A DNA stretch of 64,000 bases from Chitinophaga vietnamensis (GCF_902167635.1 NZ_CABHMS010000003.1:1-64000), one strand, 5' to 3'. Numbered from the stretch's first letter, positions 34,680-44,157 are shown. The notes: generated from the letters alone by a model not told the origin. Made by a program: numbers and translations.

Positions 34680-35492
34680 ATGGAGAAAAAAGGGATTAGC
34701 ATCAGCATCCTCGGGTGCGGCTGGCTGGGAAAACCGCTGGCCTTGCACTTGCAGGCGAAAGGATATGATATCACCGGTTCACGGACCACAGAAGAAGGGG
34801 TAAAAGAACTGGCACACCTGGGCATCAAAGCCATGCAGGTAGTAATGAATGAAGAGCAGTTGGAGGCGCCTGCTGCATTCTGGCAGGCAGATATATTGAT
34901 CGTTAATGTACCGCCGCGTATCCAGCGTGGCGCTGAGGCCTACATAGCAGAAACCCGCCTGCTATGTACGCAGATCCGCAGCGCCCGTATCAAAAAAGTT
35001 ATCTTCGTCAGTTCTACATCTGTATATCCCAACATCAACGACCGCGTTACAGAGGAATGTGCCGATCCGCCGGAATCCGCTAATGGCGAGGCTTTGCTGG
35101 CAGCGGAAAAGCTGCTGTGCGGAATGCGCGGCATTAAAACTACCGTGCTGCGTTTTGGTGGCCTCAGTGGCTACGACCGGATACCGGTTGAAAAAAGCCG
35201 TAACAAGCTCCCGCAGTATGTACCCGTGAACGTTATCCACCGCGATGATTGCATCGGCATCATCGAGCGCGTGATAGAGAAAGATGTTTGGGGGGAGATC
35301 TTCAATGCCTGCGCCAGCGGTCATCCGCTCCGCTATTACTATTTGCAGGCCGCCGCAGAAGCCAGGGGACTGCCAAAGCCCCGCCGCAAACCCCTGGGCG
35401 ATGAAGAGAGCTACAAGATCGTTACCAATGTGAAACTGAAGAAAATACTGGAGTACAAATTCTTGTATGACGACCCCCTGAAATTCTTTTGA
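34680..35492 (+). CDS. NAD(P)-binding epimerase/dehydratase-like protein (YeeZ type)
   Basis: The 270-residue Rossmann protein begins ISILGCGWLGKPLALHLQAKG, the GxGWLG form seen in YeeZ-like atypical short-chain dehydrogenases. It has VIFVSSTSVYP where the catalytic Ser/Tyr would lie, and a LRFGGLSGYDR segment. The YxxxK motif is not evident, so enzymatic activity is uncertain. It follows cbiB by 123 bp and is transcribed the same way, but a link with cobalamin synthesis is not established. Confidence 0.82.
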   Translation: MEKKGISISILGCGWLGKPLALHLQAKGYDITGSRTTEEGVKELAHLGIKAMQVVMNEEQLEAPAAFWQADILIVNVPPRIQRGAEAYIAETRLLCTQIRSARIKKVIFVSSTSVYPNINDRVTEECADPPESANGEALLAAEKLLCGMRGIKTTVLRFGGLSGYDRIPVEKSRNKLPQYVPVNVIHRDDCIGIIERVIEKDVWGEIFNACASGHPLRYYYLQAAAEARGLPKPRRKPLGDEESYKIVTNVKLKKILEYKFLYDDPLKFF

Positions 35493-35630
35493 CCGGTACA
35501 AAAATTTTTCTTGGAGATATATAAGGGATTATATATATTGTAATCACCTTTGCCAATATCAACCAGGAGATGTAATGGTCATCATCACATGCTATCCTAT
35601 ATACTAAACAATATCTAAACAAGAAAAACT

Positions 35631-35942
35631 GTGTACCTGTTTTTATTATCCGCCTGTGCCGTATTTCTTTTCCTGACCATTCTCATGTACAGAACCAGCT
35701 TCAGGAAGAAAACCGCCATCCCTGTTATCATCAGATCCGCCGATATTTTGAAATTCAACAGCTATAAATCCTATGGCATCATGGCCCTTGTACAGTTCAA
35801 AGACGAAGGCCTGCCGCAGATCGGCGAACGCATCATGCAGGAAGGCAGCACCTACAAGATCACTGGTGTGGTGAACGACAAACCCGCGCCAGCAGCGCCC
35901 AGGAACGAAGGTATCTGGGAATGTAAACTGGAAAAGATCTGA
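35631..35942 (+). CDS. Small membrane-anchored protein of unknown function
   Basis: The 103-residue protein starts with GTG and has one N-terminal membrane helix (YLFLLSACAVFLFLTILMY). A soluble beta-rich part follows (YGIMALVQFKDEGLPQIGERIMQEGSTYKITGVV) that looks like a small OB- or SH3-like barrel; the family was not recognised. It lies 4 bp before the DUF6881 gene, so the two are probably co-transcribed. Confidence 0.6.
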   Translation: MYLFLLSACAVFLFLTILMYRTSFRKKTAIPVIIRSADILKFNSYKSYGIMALVQFKDEGLPQIGERIMQEGSTYKITGVVNDKPAPAAPRNEGIWECKLEKI

Positions 35943-35946
35943 TCAT

Positions 35947-36231
35947 ATGGAATATTTCAAAGTATCCTGGCTTCATCAGTTCGACGATGAGCCTGTGCTA
36001 CTTTACAGCGAAATCGATGCGCAACGCTTCGAAAGCCGCAAAATAGAGATCTATCCCGACGGCAGCTTCGGCATCGCCAACAGCCAGTTCAATTTTGGAG
36101 GCACCTGCCTCAGTGATCATGTTATGCCCATGATGGAAGAAATCAACAGCGATGACCAGGTAATCCCTGAACATATTTCAAGGGAAGAATTTGAAATGAT
36201 CTGGAATGAATACTACTATTTCCTGGCATGA
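35947..36231 (+). CDS. DUF6881-like small protein
   Basis: The 94-residue soluble protein begins MEYFKVSWLHQFDDEPVLLY and has RKIEIYPDGSFGIA, then an acidic C-terminal helix (SREEFEMIWNEYYYFLA). This pattern is that of the DUF6881 group, whose function is unknown and whose members are sometimes found with polymorphic-toxin immunity proteins. No toxin gene is seen here. Its 3' end overlaps the convergent SMUG2-like gene by 16 bp. Confidence 0.75.
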   Translation: MEYFKVSWLHQFDDEPVLLYSEIDAQRFESRKIEIYPDGSFGIANSQFNFGGTCLSDHVMPMMEEINSDDQVIPEHISREEFEMIWNEYYYFLA

Positions 36232-36914
36232 GCCGCAAATGCGGCCAGATATTTATCAATATATTCAGCTTTCGTTCTGGAACGGTACTGCATCACAAAA
36301 CGCGGATGCTCCAAGGGTACCACAGCTTTGAAGAAGCCTTCTTTTTTGTTCAGCTCACGGAAAAAATTATAATTCTTGCCATTGCCCATGATGTAGCAAA
36401 CATCGCGGTCGATGGGCCATTCCAGTTGCTGGCGCATGCTGTGGATAATGAAAGGCAGCGTCGCTTTGGTGAGTGCGGCACTGTCGTAATAATTGTAGTT
36501 GATCTCTTTGCCGCCGGCCTGTATGGCCGTAAATCCGAGCGGACAAACAGAAGAGATATAGAAATGCTGATAGAACTTCAGCGGCCCGCCATAGGCATTG
36601 ATCATGTCGTAGATAAAAACGGAAGAAGGTTCATGCGTTTTAAATCCTTTGATGGTGATGCCGCATTGTTCTTCCATGCGTTTGGTATCGGTGAAAGGCA
36701 CGCCGGTAGCGCCGGAACCGAGCCTGCCCGGATTGATGCCCAATATGATCTGCCGGGTATGCGGGTCATGATAATATTTTTTGTAGAAGCGCGTCATGAT
36801 ATCCATGATCTCATCGCGTTCACGGAAGGGGTTCATCACACGGATGCCTGTGGGCAGTTTGCCTTCGAAATGCAGGCCACGGTTGAATTGTATGATATGA
36901 TCTGCCAGTGTCAA
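36216..36914 (-). CDS. SMUG2-type uracil-DNA glycosylase superfamily protein (DUF4918)
   Basis: The 232-residue protein starts with TTG; the start is kept because the first residues (TLADHIIQFNRGLHF) fit the family. The UDG-superfamily motif 1 is GINPGRLGSGATGVPFTD, and motif 2 lies in the LEHPRFVMQYR segment (HPR in place of HPS). A core Y-Y-N region lies between. The family is predicted to remove damaged or deaminated bases from DNA; direct evidence for this branch is limited. It is a single gene. Confidence 0.85.
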   Translation of the reverse strand: MTLADHIIQFNRGLHFEGKLPTGIRVMNPFRERDEIMDIMTRFYKKYYHDPHTRQIILGINPGRLGSGATGVPFTDTKRMEEQCGITIKGFKTHEPSSVFIYDMINAYGGPLKFYQHFYISSVCPLGFTAIQAGGKEINYNYYDSAALTKATLPFIIHSMRQQLEWPIDRDVCYIMGNGKNYNFFRELNKKEGFFKAVVPLEHPRFVMQYRSRTKAEYIDKYLAAFAAHARK

Positions 36915-36947
36915 GGTTGAAATATTTTGACCGGCAATATAACGTAA

Positions 36948-39092
36948 TTAAACGAGCAGGCCATGGGCGCTGATCTTCTCCAGTATGTCCTCTTCGCGGT
37001 AAGGTTTGATCACACAATCATTGAAGCCGGAGCGGAGATATAGCGCGATCTCTTCATCGAATGCATTACCGGTGGTGGCGATGATCACGATACCGGCTTT
37101 TTTGCGGTCGCTCATCTGTCGGATGCGGGTAACCAGCGTAATACCATCAATGCCTGGCAGCTCTATATCCGAGAGGATCATGTCAAAGTCTTCCTGCTGG
37201 TAGATCTCCCAGGCTTCTTCTCCGCTGGCGGCTATACGGAACTGCACCTGTAGCCGGTTGAGCATGAGCGACAGGAGTTGCTGGTTCAGGGCATTATCTT
37301 CCACTACCAGCAGGCGCATGCCGGCAGGAATGGTTTTGATGTTGCTGGCTGCGGGCATGTTTACGGGTACAACGATCTTGGTGGCAGGCTGTTGTATCAC
37401 GGCAGGATACCTGATCTCGAAGTAGAAAGATGAGCCCTGGCCGTGCACGCTTTTCACTTGTATCTTGCCGTCGTGCAGGTCGATGATCTTTTTAGCGATA
37501 TGCAGTCCTAGCCCGCTGCCTTTGGGCGTTTCATGCCCTTGTTCTTCCGCTTGCGTGAAGGCGTCGAAGAGCTTGGGCAGGTCTTTGTTATGAATGCCGA
37601 TGCCGGTATCGGTAACGGTTACATGCAGCAGGGTGTGTTGGTCGTCGGTTGCCCGCGTGCCTGCCGTAACAGTGATGCCGCCTTTATCGGTGTATTTGAT
37701 CGCGTTGGCCACGAGGTTTGTCAATACCTGTTTCAGGCGGAAAGCATCGCCGGATACCTGCAAAGATGTGGGGAAGTAAATATTGACGGTCATATCCAGC
37801 GACTTCATCTCTGCCTGTACCATCAATACGCTGCAAACCTCTTCTATGGCGGTGCGGGGAGAGAATTTCTCCTGTTTTAATACGAGCTTGTTGGCGTCTA
37901 TCTTCGTATAGTCCAGTACGTTATTAACGACAGATAGCAATGTTTCGGCAGAATGGCGTATAGCCGATAACGTTTCTTCCGATTCCGGATGCTGTTCTAA
38001 CTGCCGTGAATAGCCCAGCAGGGAATGTACCGGCGTGCGCAGCTCATGGCTCAGCGTGGCGGCAAATTCTTCTTTCTGCCTGGCCTGCCTTTCTGCCTGT
38101 TGCTTGGCGCGCAGCAAGTCCAGCTCATAGCGGTACAGGCGCATGATAGCGTAGATGATGATGCCCGCCAGCAGTAATATCAGGGGAATCTCCCAGATAC
38201 TATGCTGATCGATCGCTATCAAAGAACGGCCGATATCGCCGCTCAGTTGCCGCCGGCGCCGGTCGGTAGCGGCTTCCAGCTGCTGCCGCATAGAGGAGAG
38301 CTGCGTTTTGAGGTGACTGAACAAGCGCTCGTTCGACATCACCAATTCATATTCCTTGCGGTTCAGGTTAGCATGACTGCTGCCTGCTTCTTTCAGAAAC
38401 TGGTTATAAGTATCGCGGATATGTTGTAATTGAGATTGGCTGAAAGCCTTGCTCACCGTGTCGGGGCTGTGTTTCACCACTTGTACCTGGCGGCTGGTTT
38501 GCTTGCTGGCGGGCTTATTTGCCAGCGCGTCACGAATGCGCCCGAAGAGTTTCTTCTTACTTTTTTTAGTGGTGATGGTAGCGATGGTGACGATCGTATC
38601 GGCCTTCTGTGGCGGCTTTACCACCGTTTGTTGCAATTGCTGCAAGGGGAGGGGTATATGATCATCGCGCATCGATTGCGTGAGCGACAAAAGGGAATCC
38701 ACGTAGCGTTTGCTGTTGAGGAACAGTTCCATTTTCTGGGCTTTGTCCGCCAGCATGCGCTCGGTGGCCTGCTCTGTGGAGGCGGATTGCAAAGCCGTAT
38801 CGAGGTGTGCACGCACACGTCTCAACTCGTCGATATATTGGTTCAGGTAGTGCCTGTCGTACGTAAGCGTGTAAAAACGGAAATTATTATCCGCCTGGTA
38901 AAGTAACTGAATCGCATCGTCGATATGGCTGGCATCTGTTTTTACAGTAACAAAATCTTTTACTGACGTGCCTAATTGCTCGGAAGCCCTTTTCCTCAAA
39001 AAAATAATCAGGAAAAAAGAAACCAGCGTTACCACCATTAAAACCAAAATAGCAAAGCGCAAAAAAGTTTTTCTCTCAAGATTATTGTACAT
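36948..39092 (-). CDS. Membrane hybrid histidine kinase with large periplasmic region
   Basis: The 714-residue kinase has an N-terminal membrane helix (residues 11-30). A long, mostly helical periplasmic region (about 31-300) includes a Lys/Ser/Thr-rich segment near 165-215. A second membrane helix (IPLILLLAGIIIYAIMRLY) and a coiled linker follow. Then come HisKA (His349 in ATLSHELRTPVHSLLGY), HATPase (LKQVLTNLVANAIKYT, KGSGLGLHIAKK) and a receiver domain (VVEDNALNQQLL, Asp642 in LSDIELPGIDG). No output domain is fused. No cognate regulator lies next to it. Confidence 0.92.
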   Translation of the reverse strand: MYNNLERKTFLRFAILVLMVVTLVSFFLIIFLRKRASEQLGTSVKDFVTVKTDASHIDDAIQLLYQADNNFRFYTLTYDRHYLNQYIDELRRVRAHLDTALQSASTEQATERMLADKAQKMELFLNSKRYVDSLLSLTQSMRDDHIPLPLQQLQQTVVKPPQKADTIVTIATITTKKSKKKLFGRIRDALANKPASKQTSRQVQVVKHSPDTVSKAFSQSQLQHIRDTYNQFLKEAGSSHANLNRKEYELVMSNERLFSHLKTQLSSMRQQLEAATDRRRRQLSGDIGRSLIAIDQHSIWEIPLILLLAGIIIYAIMRLYRYELDLLRAKQQAERQARQKEEFAATLSHELRTPVHSLLGYSRQLEQHPESEETLSAIRHSAETLLSVVNNVLDYTKIDANKLVLKQEKFSPRTAIEEVCSVLMVQAEMKSLDMTVNIYFPTSLQVSGDAFRLKQVLTNLVANAIKYTDKGGITVTAGTRATDDQHTLLHVTVTDTGIGIHNKDLPKLFDAFTQAEEQGHETPKGSGLGLHIAKKIIDLHDGKIQVKSVHGQGSSFYFEIRYPAVIQQPATKIVVPVNMPAASNIKTIPAGMRLLVVEDNALNQQLLSLMLNRLQVQFRIAASGEEAWEIYQQEDFDMILSDIELPGIDGITLVTRIRQMSDRKKAGIVIIATTGNAFDEEIALYLRSGFNDCVIKPYREEDILEKISAHGLLV

Positions 39093-39351
39093 CGTGATCT
39101 AAAATTGGAATATTGGCTACATGGTTACCCTTTTCAGTGGCTGCGTAAAAATAAGCAATTTTAATTGGAAGAGTATGATTTACAGAAGGTTAGATGGATT
39201 TATGTGCAGTGTTTTGTGAATAAGTAAGATATGTATGAATACTATTAATGTATTTTTAATTTCGGTAATATATTTTTAATCGACGAAGGAAAAAACGCTT
39301 GCAGAGGTTCTGATAAAAACGGCTTATTTTTCCAGGACGTAAATCATCACT

Positions 39352-40599
39352 ATGTACTTTCTGAAAAAATGCCTGCTCATCATTTTATTGATGATGGGGC
39401 TGTCAGTGCAAGCGCAACTATCTTATCCTGACCCTCATTACAATTTTCTTCACAGCGCCAGCGTGGTGCAGGACAGGAACTTTTATCTGTTCACCTTATT
39501 GGAGCAGATGCCCGGCGTGGCGGCGGCAGTGGCCAAAGCGCCTGCTTTGCGGAAGCTGGCAGATGAATACCGCCAGCGTTTGTCCGTCAACGTTAGTAGC
39601 ACGGCAGATGCCGCAGTAGCGCCACTGATGTTTTCAGATGAAGCGATCGCTGAAGTAGGCAAAAGTCTCCCGGCCGTCCTGGAGCAACAACAACAGCTGG
39701 CGCCGCTCATGCAGGCGATGCGCAGCAGTGGCCTGTTCCAGCTGTATGAAGGCGATAGCGATACACTGCTGCTTACCCGGGCCTGGCAGGATGCGGCCCA
39801 TGGCGTAAACTATATCCTCAAGGCATATACCACCAACAAAGGTTTCCGCTATCCTAATATCGATTCGGCCGCTTTTTATGTCAGATCGCCGGCCTATGCG
39901 CAATCTGTGCAGGAGCTGTTAAAAAAAGCCTATAGGCGCAACAAGCGCGCGTCGCTCTTCTTCCAGCCCTCGCTGGATGCGGCCATCGCGCTCCTGCTCC
40001 TTAACCGTCATGATGAAGCCGCCCGCTATGAACCTTTATCTGTCACTAACAAGGATGCCTATACGAAAATTAAAAGTATTGACTGGACACAGCAGCGATA
40101 CAGCGCCATCCTCATATTGGGCGCCGGCCCCGGCAATGGCGATAATATCAGCGATGCCGGCAAACAGCGCTGCGCCTACGGCGTAGCCCGGTACCGCAAG
40201 GGCGAGGCGCCGTTCATTATCGTATCGGGCGGCCATGTGCATCCTTTCGGCACCCCGTTTTCTGAGGGCGTGGAGATGAAGAAATACCTCGTGAACGTGC
40301 TCCACGTACCCGCCGACGCCGTGATCGTAGAACCCTACGCACGCCACACCACCACCAATATCCGCAATGCCGTCCGTATCGCTTTCCGCAGCGGCCTGCC
40401 AATGGACAAACGCATGCTCTGCGTATCCGACGCCATGCACCTGACTTACGTGGCATCGCCCATATTCGACAAACGCTGCACCGCCGAACTGGATTACCTC
40501 CCCATGAAGGAGATAGCAAAGGAGGAAGATAACGTGCTCTCGTTTGTGCCGGATATCCGCTCCTTGTTTGCGGATGCGCGCGATCCGCTGGACCCGTGA
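39352..40599 (+). CDS. Exported YdcF/DUF218 family protein
   Basis: The 415-residue protein has a signal peptide (residues 1-22, ending VQAQ). A helical N-terminal half is followed by a DUF218 (YdcF/ElyC/SanA-like) domain: YSAILILGAGPGNGDNIS, FIIVSGGHVHPFGTPFSEG, VIVEPYARHTTTNIRN and VSDAMHLTY. DUF218 proteins act in envelope or peptidoglycan-related processes in enterobacteria, but the reaction is unclear. Here the domain sits after an unusually long N-terminal region of about 240 residues. The REP-like array starts right after its stop. Confidence 0.87.
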   Translation: MYFLKKCLLIILLMMGLSVQAQLSYPDPHYNFLHSASVVQDRNFYLFTLLEQMPGVAAAVAKAPALRKLADEYRQRLSVNVSSTADAAVAPLMFSDEAIAEVGKSLPAVLEQQQQLAPLMQAMRSSGLFQLYEGDSDTLLLTRAWQDAAHGVNYILKAYTTNKGFRYPNIDSAAFYVRSPAYAQSVQELLKKAYRRNKRASLFFQPSLDAAIALLLLNRHDEAARYEPLSVTNKDAYTKIKSIDWTQQRYSAILILGAGPGNGDNISDAGKQRCAYGVARYRKGEAPFIIVSGGHVHPFGTPFSEGVEMKKYLVNVLHVPADAVIVEPYARHTTTNIRNAVRIAFRSGLPMDKRMLCVSDAMHLTYVASPIFDKRCTAELDYLPMKEIAKEEDNVLSFVPDIRSLFADARDPLDP

Positions 40600-40899
40600 T
40601 GCAATGGGGGGTATTGGTACACCGGAATATTGGGAATATCGGGAATATTGAAAATATCGGAATATCGAAATATCGGGAATATCCAGAATGTCGGGAATAT
40701 CGGAATATCCGCAATACCCGTATACCCGGAATACGCGCATACCCGGGCTGACGCCCGGGCCTACCGAGCTATCGCCCCTACGGGGCTGACGTAAGCGGAT
40801 ATACGTTTTCTACCGGGCTATCGCTCCTACGGAGCGAATATTAGCGGGTTTCTACCGGCTACCAATATTACGCCCCTCCGGGGCGATCTACCCTTCAAT

Positions 40900-41214
40900 C
40901 AGCCCCGTAGGGGCGATAGCCCGGTAGGCCCGGGTGAACCCCGGGTATGCGGGTATTGCGGGCATTCCGCATAACATCAGCCCCGTAGGGGCGATAGCCC
41001 GGTAGGCCCGGGTGAACCCCGGGTATTGCGGGCATTGTGGGCATTCCGCATAACATCAGCCCCGTAGGGGCGATAGCCCGGTAGGCCCGGGTGAAACCCG
41101 GGTATTGCGGGTATTGTGGGCATTCCGCATAATATTAGCCCCGTAGGGGCGATAGCTCGGTAGGCCCGGGCGTCAGCCCGGGTATACGGGTATACGGGTA
41201 TACGGGTATACGGG
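40900..41214. repeat. Four tandem 78-79 bp palindrome-bearing units
   Basis: Units start at 40900, 40978, 41057 and 41136. Each has CAGCCCCGTAGGGGCGATAG (an internal CCCCGTAGGGG palindrome), CCCGGTAGGCCCGGGTGAAC, a CCCGGG-containing hairpin, then GCGGGCATTCCGCATAACAT. The last unit changes to GGGCGTCAGCCCGGG and runs into the microsatellite. Each unit could form two hairpins, as in REP/BIME sequences. Confidence 0.93.
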
Positions 41215-41226
41215 TATACGGGTATC
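41180..41226. repeat. GGGTATAC octanucleotide microsatellite
   Basis: Five exact head-to-tail copies of GGGTATAC (41180-41219) followed by a partial copy. A tract like this can change length by slippage; it lies about 120 bp upstream of the trehalase start. Confidence 0.93.
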
Positions 41227-41345
41227 CCGGGCATTCCGGGCATTCCGGATGAAACCCGGGCGCCCCAATGCGATCCACATAACATCTAACCTCATGGGGC
41301 GATACACATATTGTTGATGTATATTTAAACAAGAAAATTCCACTG

Positions 41346-42884
41346 ATGAAACACATACTACTAATCCTCGCTATAGGCGTTACCGTTAGTATTCATGCAC
41401 AGGTGAAAACCCCCAGAACTCTTTACCCTGGGCTGTTTGAAGCGGTGCAGATGGCGCATATCTATCCTGACGGGAAAACATTTCCGGATATGATCCCGAA
41501 GGAAAGCCCGGAGCGGATCATGCAGGATTGGAAGATGGAAAAAGATAAACCGGGCTTTAACCTGAAAGCCTTTGCCGACGCACATTTCGAGCTGCCGGCA
41601 TCACATGCGGTGGATTATCATAGTAATATTGCGGCTGGTGTTCGTAGTCATATTGATACTTTATGGACAGTGCTGCGCCGTGATCCGGAGCCTTCTGCCA
41701 GTCCGTCGCTGATTCCTTTGCCGGAGCCCTATATTGTGCCTGGCGGGCGTTTCCGCGAAGTGTACTATTGGGATTCTTACTTCACGATGCTGGGGCTGAA
41801 GGAGAGTGGCCATACGGACCTGATACGCAGCATGATCAACAATTTCGCCTGGCTGATACATACCTATGGTTTCATTCCTAATGGCAACCGTACTTATTTT
41901 CTCACGCGCTCACAGCCGCCTTTCTTTTCGATGATGGTGAGGCTGCTGGGCGACAGCCTCCTGCTGCATTACAAAACTGCTATGCTGGAAGAATATGCCT
42001 TCTGGATGAAAGGCGCATCGCAGCTGGGGAAGCGCCAGGCGGTGCTGCGCGTGGTAAAGCTGCCGCATGGCGAAGTGCTCAACCGCTACTGGGATAACAG
42101 CGATCTGCCACGTGAAGAATCTTACCGGGAAGATGTGGCTGCAGCCAAAACATCGAAGCAGCCGGCGGCACAGTTTTACCGCAACATCCGGGCGGCAGCG
42201 GAATCCGGCTGGGATTTCAGCAGCCGCTGGTTCAGTGATCCCATGCAATTATCGACCATCAAAACCACTGATATCATTCCGGTAGATCTGAATGGATTGT
42301 TATACCAGCTGGAGATGAATCTCTCGCGTGCCTATGATCAGGCCGGCATGCAGGATTCTGCTACCGTGTTCCGGCAGCGGGCCAGCCGCCGCAAAGCCGC
42401 CGTGGTGCGCTATTGCTGGAATAACAAAGCAGGATGGTACCATGATTATAACTGGCGGCAGCAGCGTCAGACAAGGGCTGTTACGATCGCTGGTTGTTTC
42501 CCGCTTTTCTTTGAGATGAGCGATGACGACAAAGCCGCGAGGGTAACGGCGTATATCCGTCAACGCATGTTGGCGCCGGGAGGCGTACATACTACCCTGG
42601 TAAGCAATCATCAGCAGTGGGACGATCCTAACGGATGGGCGCCGCTGGAAGCCATGACCATCCTCGGCCTCCGCAACTATGGCCAGGTATCGCTTGCCGA
42701 TACCATCGCGCAGCGCTGGATCGATCTTAATACGGCCGTCTTCAATAAAACCGGTAAGCTCATGGAAAAATATAATATCAGGGATATGCACCTCGATGCC
42801 GGTGGCGGCGAATACCCGCTGCAAGATGGTTTCGGCTGGACCAACGGCGTACTGTTAAAATTATTGCACCTGACTAAGCAATGA
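41346..42884 (+). CDS. treA: Periplasmic trehalase (GH37)
   Basis: The 512-residue protein has a signal peptide (residues 1-18, ending IHAQ) and both GH37 signatures: PGGRFREVYYWDSYFTMLGL and QQWDDPNGWAPLEAM. The catalytic Asp is seen in ESGWDFSSRWF and the catalytic Glu in AGGGEYPLQDGFGWTNG. It hydrolyses alpha,alpha-trehalose to two glucose molecules outside the inner membrane. The upstream region is the REP-like array, with a TATATTTA promoter-like box about 25 bp before the start. It is not part of a recognisable trehalose operon. Confidence 0.96.
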   Translation: MKHILLILAIGVTVSIHAQVKTPRTLYPGLFEAVQMAHIYPDGKTFPDMIPKESPERIMQDWKMEKDKPGFNLKAFADAHFELPASHAVDYHSNIAAGVRSHIDTLWTVLRRDPEPSASPSLIPLPEPYIVPGGRFREVYYWDSYFTMLGLKESGHTDLIRSMINNFAWLIHTYGFIPNGNRTYFLTRSQPPFFSMMVRLLGDSLLLHYKTAMLEEYAFWMKGASQLGKRQAVLRVVKLPHGEVLNRYWDNSDLPREESYREDVAAAKTSKQPAAQFYRNIRAAAESGWDFSSRWFSDPMQLSTIKTTDIIPVDLNGLLYQLEMNLSRAYDQAGMQDSATVFRQRASRRKAAVVRYCWNNKAGWYHDYNWRQQRQTRAVTIAGCFPLFFEMSDDDKAARVTAYIRQRMLAPGGVHTTLVSNHQQWDDPNGWAPLEAMTILGLRNYGQVSLADTIAQRWIDLNTAVFNKTGKLMEKYNIRDMHLDAGGGEYPLQDGFGWTNGVLLKLLHLTKQ

Positions 42885-42936
42885 AGATTATCGTTATCTT
42901 GCGATAACTTTCACCAACTGTTCATACTAATCTTCT

Positions 42937-43887
42937 ATGTCAGACCAATCTATGCAACCCTTGTACACGATCCTGGGCGCAGGAGGCGTGATCGCCAATG
43001 AACTGGCCACCGAGCTGGTAAAAAATGGCAAACGTGTAAGGCTCGTTAGCCGCTCTCCTAAAGCATTTGCAGGCATCGATGAGCTTTTCCCGGCCGATAT
43101 CACCAACGCAGAACAAACCATGCAGGCCGTTAAAGGGTCTTCCATCGTATTCCTCTGCGCCGGCCTGAAATACGACCGCAAACTATGGGCTACCGCCTGG
43201 CCAGCTATCATGACCAACGTCATCAATGCGTGTAAAGCCGCCGGCGCCAAACTCATCTTCTTCGACAACGTGTATTCGTATGGGTTAGTAGACGGCCCCA
43301 TGCTGGAAACTACGCCCTATCGCCCCTCATCGAAGAAAGGAGAGATCCGCGCCCGCATCGCCACACAACTGATGGACGAAGTAAAAGCCGGTAACATCAC
43401 CGCCACCATCGCCAGGGCAGCGGATTTCTACGGCCCCAACGCCGACAAAACAGGTTTCCTCAACCTCCTGATCATCGACAAATTCAAAAAGAAAAGCACA
43501 GCCATGTGGCTCGGTCGTGATGATATGACCCACAGCTACACCTATACGCCCGATGCCGGCAAAGGCCTGTACCTGCTCTCACAGGACGACAGCACCTGGA
43601 ACCAGGTATGGCACCTGCCTACCAGCAACCCTGCGCCGGATGGCAAAGGTTATATGCATATCATCGCCACACAAATGGGCGTAAAACCCAAATACATGAA
43701 ACTGGGTAAATTCATGATCGGCCTCTCCGGCCTTTTTGATGGCACCATCAAAGAACTCGGCGAGATGCTTTATCAGAACAACTATCCATATATCTTCAAC
43801 TCTACAAAGTTTGAAAAACACTTCAATTTCAAACCAACTTCCTACGAAGAAGGCGTGAAAGCCACGCTGGCAGCGGCAAAGCAATAA
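42937..43887 (+). CDS. NAD-dependent epimerase/dehydratase family protein
   Basis: The 316-residue extended SDR begins TILGAGGVIANELATELVKNG (GxGGxxG nucleotide-binding loop). It has LCAGLKYDRKLW, the active-site-like FFDNVYSYGLVDG and ARAADFYGPNADKTG segments. The usual YxxxK is not obvious, so the catalytic class is uncertain. Many such Bacteroidota proteins are annotated as NAD-dependent epimerases of unknown sugar substrate. It is a single gene ahead of the riboswitch-controlled metB. Confidence 0.85.
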   Translation: MSDQSMQPLYTILGAGGVIANELATELVKNGKRVRLVSRSPKAFAGIDELFPADITNAEQTMQAVKGSSIVFLCAGLKYDRKLWATAWPAIMTNVINACKAAGAKLIFFDNVYSYGLVDGPMLETTPYRPSSKKGEIRARIATQLMDEVKAGNITATIARAADFYGPNADKTGFLNLLIIDKFKKKSTAMWLGRDDMTHSYTYTPDAGKGLYLLSQDDSTWNQVWHLPTSNPAPDGKGYMHIIATQMGVKPKYMKLGKFMIGLSGLFDGTIKELGEMLYQNNYPYIFNSTKFEKHFNFKPTSYEEGVKATLAAAKQ

Positions 43888-43922
43888 ATCTCTATTACTC
43901 TACTAATTTTGTAGGAAAATAA

Positions 43923-43953
43923 TTTGGTGGATTGGATTTCTGTTATATCTTTG
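43923..43953 (+). promoter_or_regulatory. Bacteroidota housekeeping promoter of metB
   Basis: TTTG at 43923-43926, a 19-nt spacer, and TATCTTTG at 43946-43953 give an exact match to the TTTG-N19-TAnnTTTG consensus. The predicted start site is about 43960, just before the SAM riboswitch. Confidence 0.85.
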
Positions 43954-43971
43954 CACCAGTTCTTACAATAG

Positions 43972-44081
43972 CTTATCAAGAAAGGAGGAGGGACATGGCC
44001 CGATGATACCTTAGCAACCATTACCGCGCAAGCGGTGAAAGGTGCTGCATCCATCCTCAGCCACTGCTGAGGGAAGATAAG
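43972..44081 (+). promoter_or_regulatory. SAM-I (S-box) riboswitch
   Basis: The leader shows the S-box core in order: P1 strand CTTATC with AAGAAAGGAGGAGGGAC, TGGCCCGATGATACCTTAGC AACC, GGTGC and the closing GATAAG, with variable stems between (ACCGCGCAAGCGGT, CTCAGCCACTGCTGAG). P1 pairs CTTATC (43972) with GATAAG (44076). S-adenosylmethionine binding would reduce expression of the metB gene 179 bp downstream. A palindrome lies where an expression platform is expected. Confidence 0.95.
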
Positions 44082-44094
44082 TCAGAAAATATTT

Positions 44095-44157
44095 GCGGAT
44101 TTTTTGATTTATGGATTTTCAGATTTTAAATCCGTAAATCGTAAATCAAAAAATCCG
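44095..44157. repeat. AT-rich palindrome in the metB leader
   Basis: The left arm GCGGATTTTTTGATTTATGG pairs imperfectly with the right arm AAATCCGTAAATCGTAAATC AAAAAATCCG. It begins 13 nt after the SAM aptamer. The words GGATTTA/TAAATCC are shared with the palindrome at 53700-53827. It may simply be an inserted repeat or may serve the riboswitch. Confidence 0.8.

Larger units (their letters stand above)
40600..41345. repeat. REP-like repeat array
   Basis: Nearly the whole 746-bp gap between the DUF218 and trehalase genes is repeated sequence. It has three zones: degenerate GGGAATATC repeats (about 40622-40708), imperfect palindromic units with CCCGGGCTGACGCCCGGG and CGCCCCTACGGGGCTGA (40741-40899), and four tandem 78-79 bp units from 40900. 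It ends in a GGGTATAC microsatellite. There are no unique spacers and no cas or transposase gene. Confidence 0.93.

Noticed and set aside
40900-41214. CRISPR-like array
   Set aside because: The 78-79 bp units repeat along their whole length with no unique spacers, and no cas gene is near.
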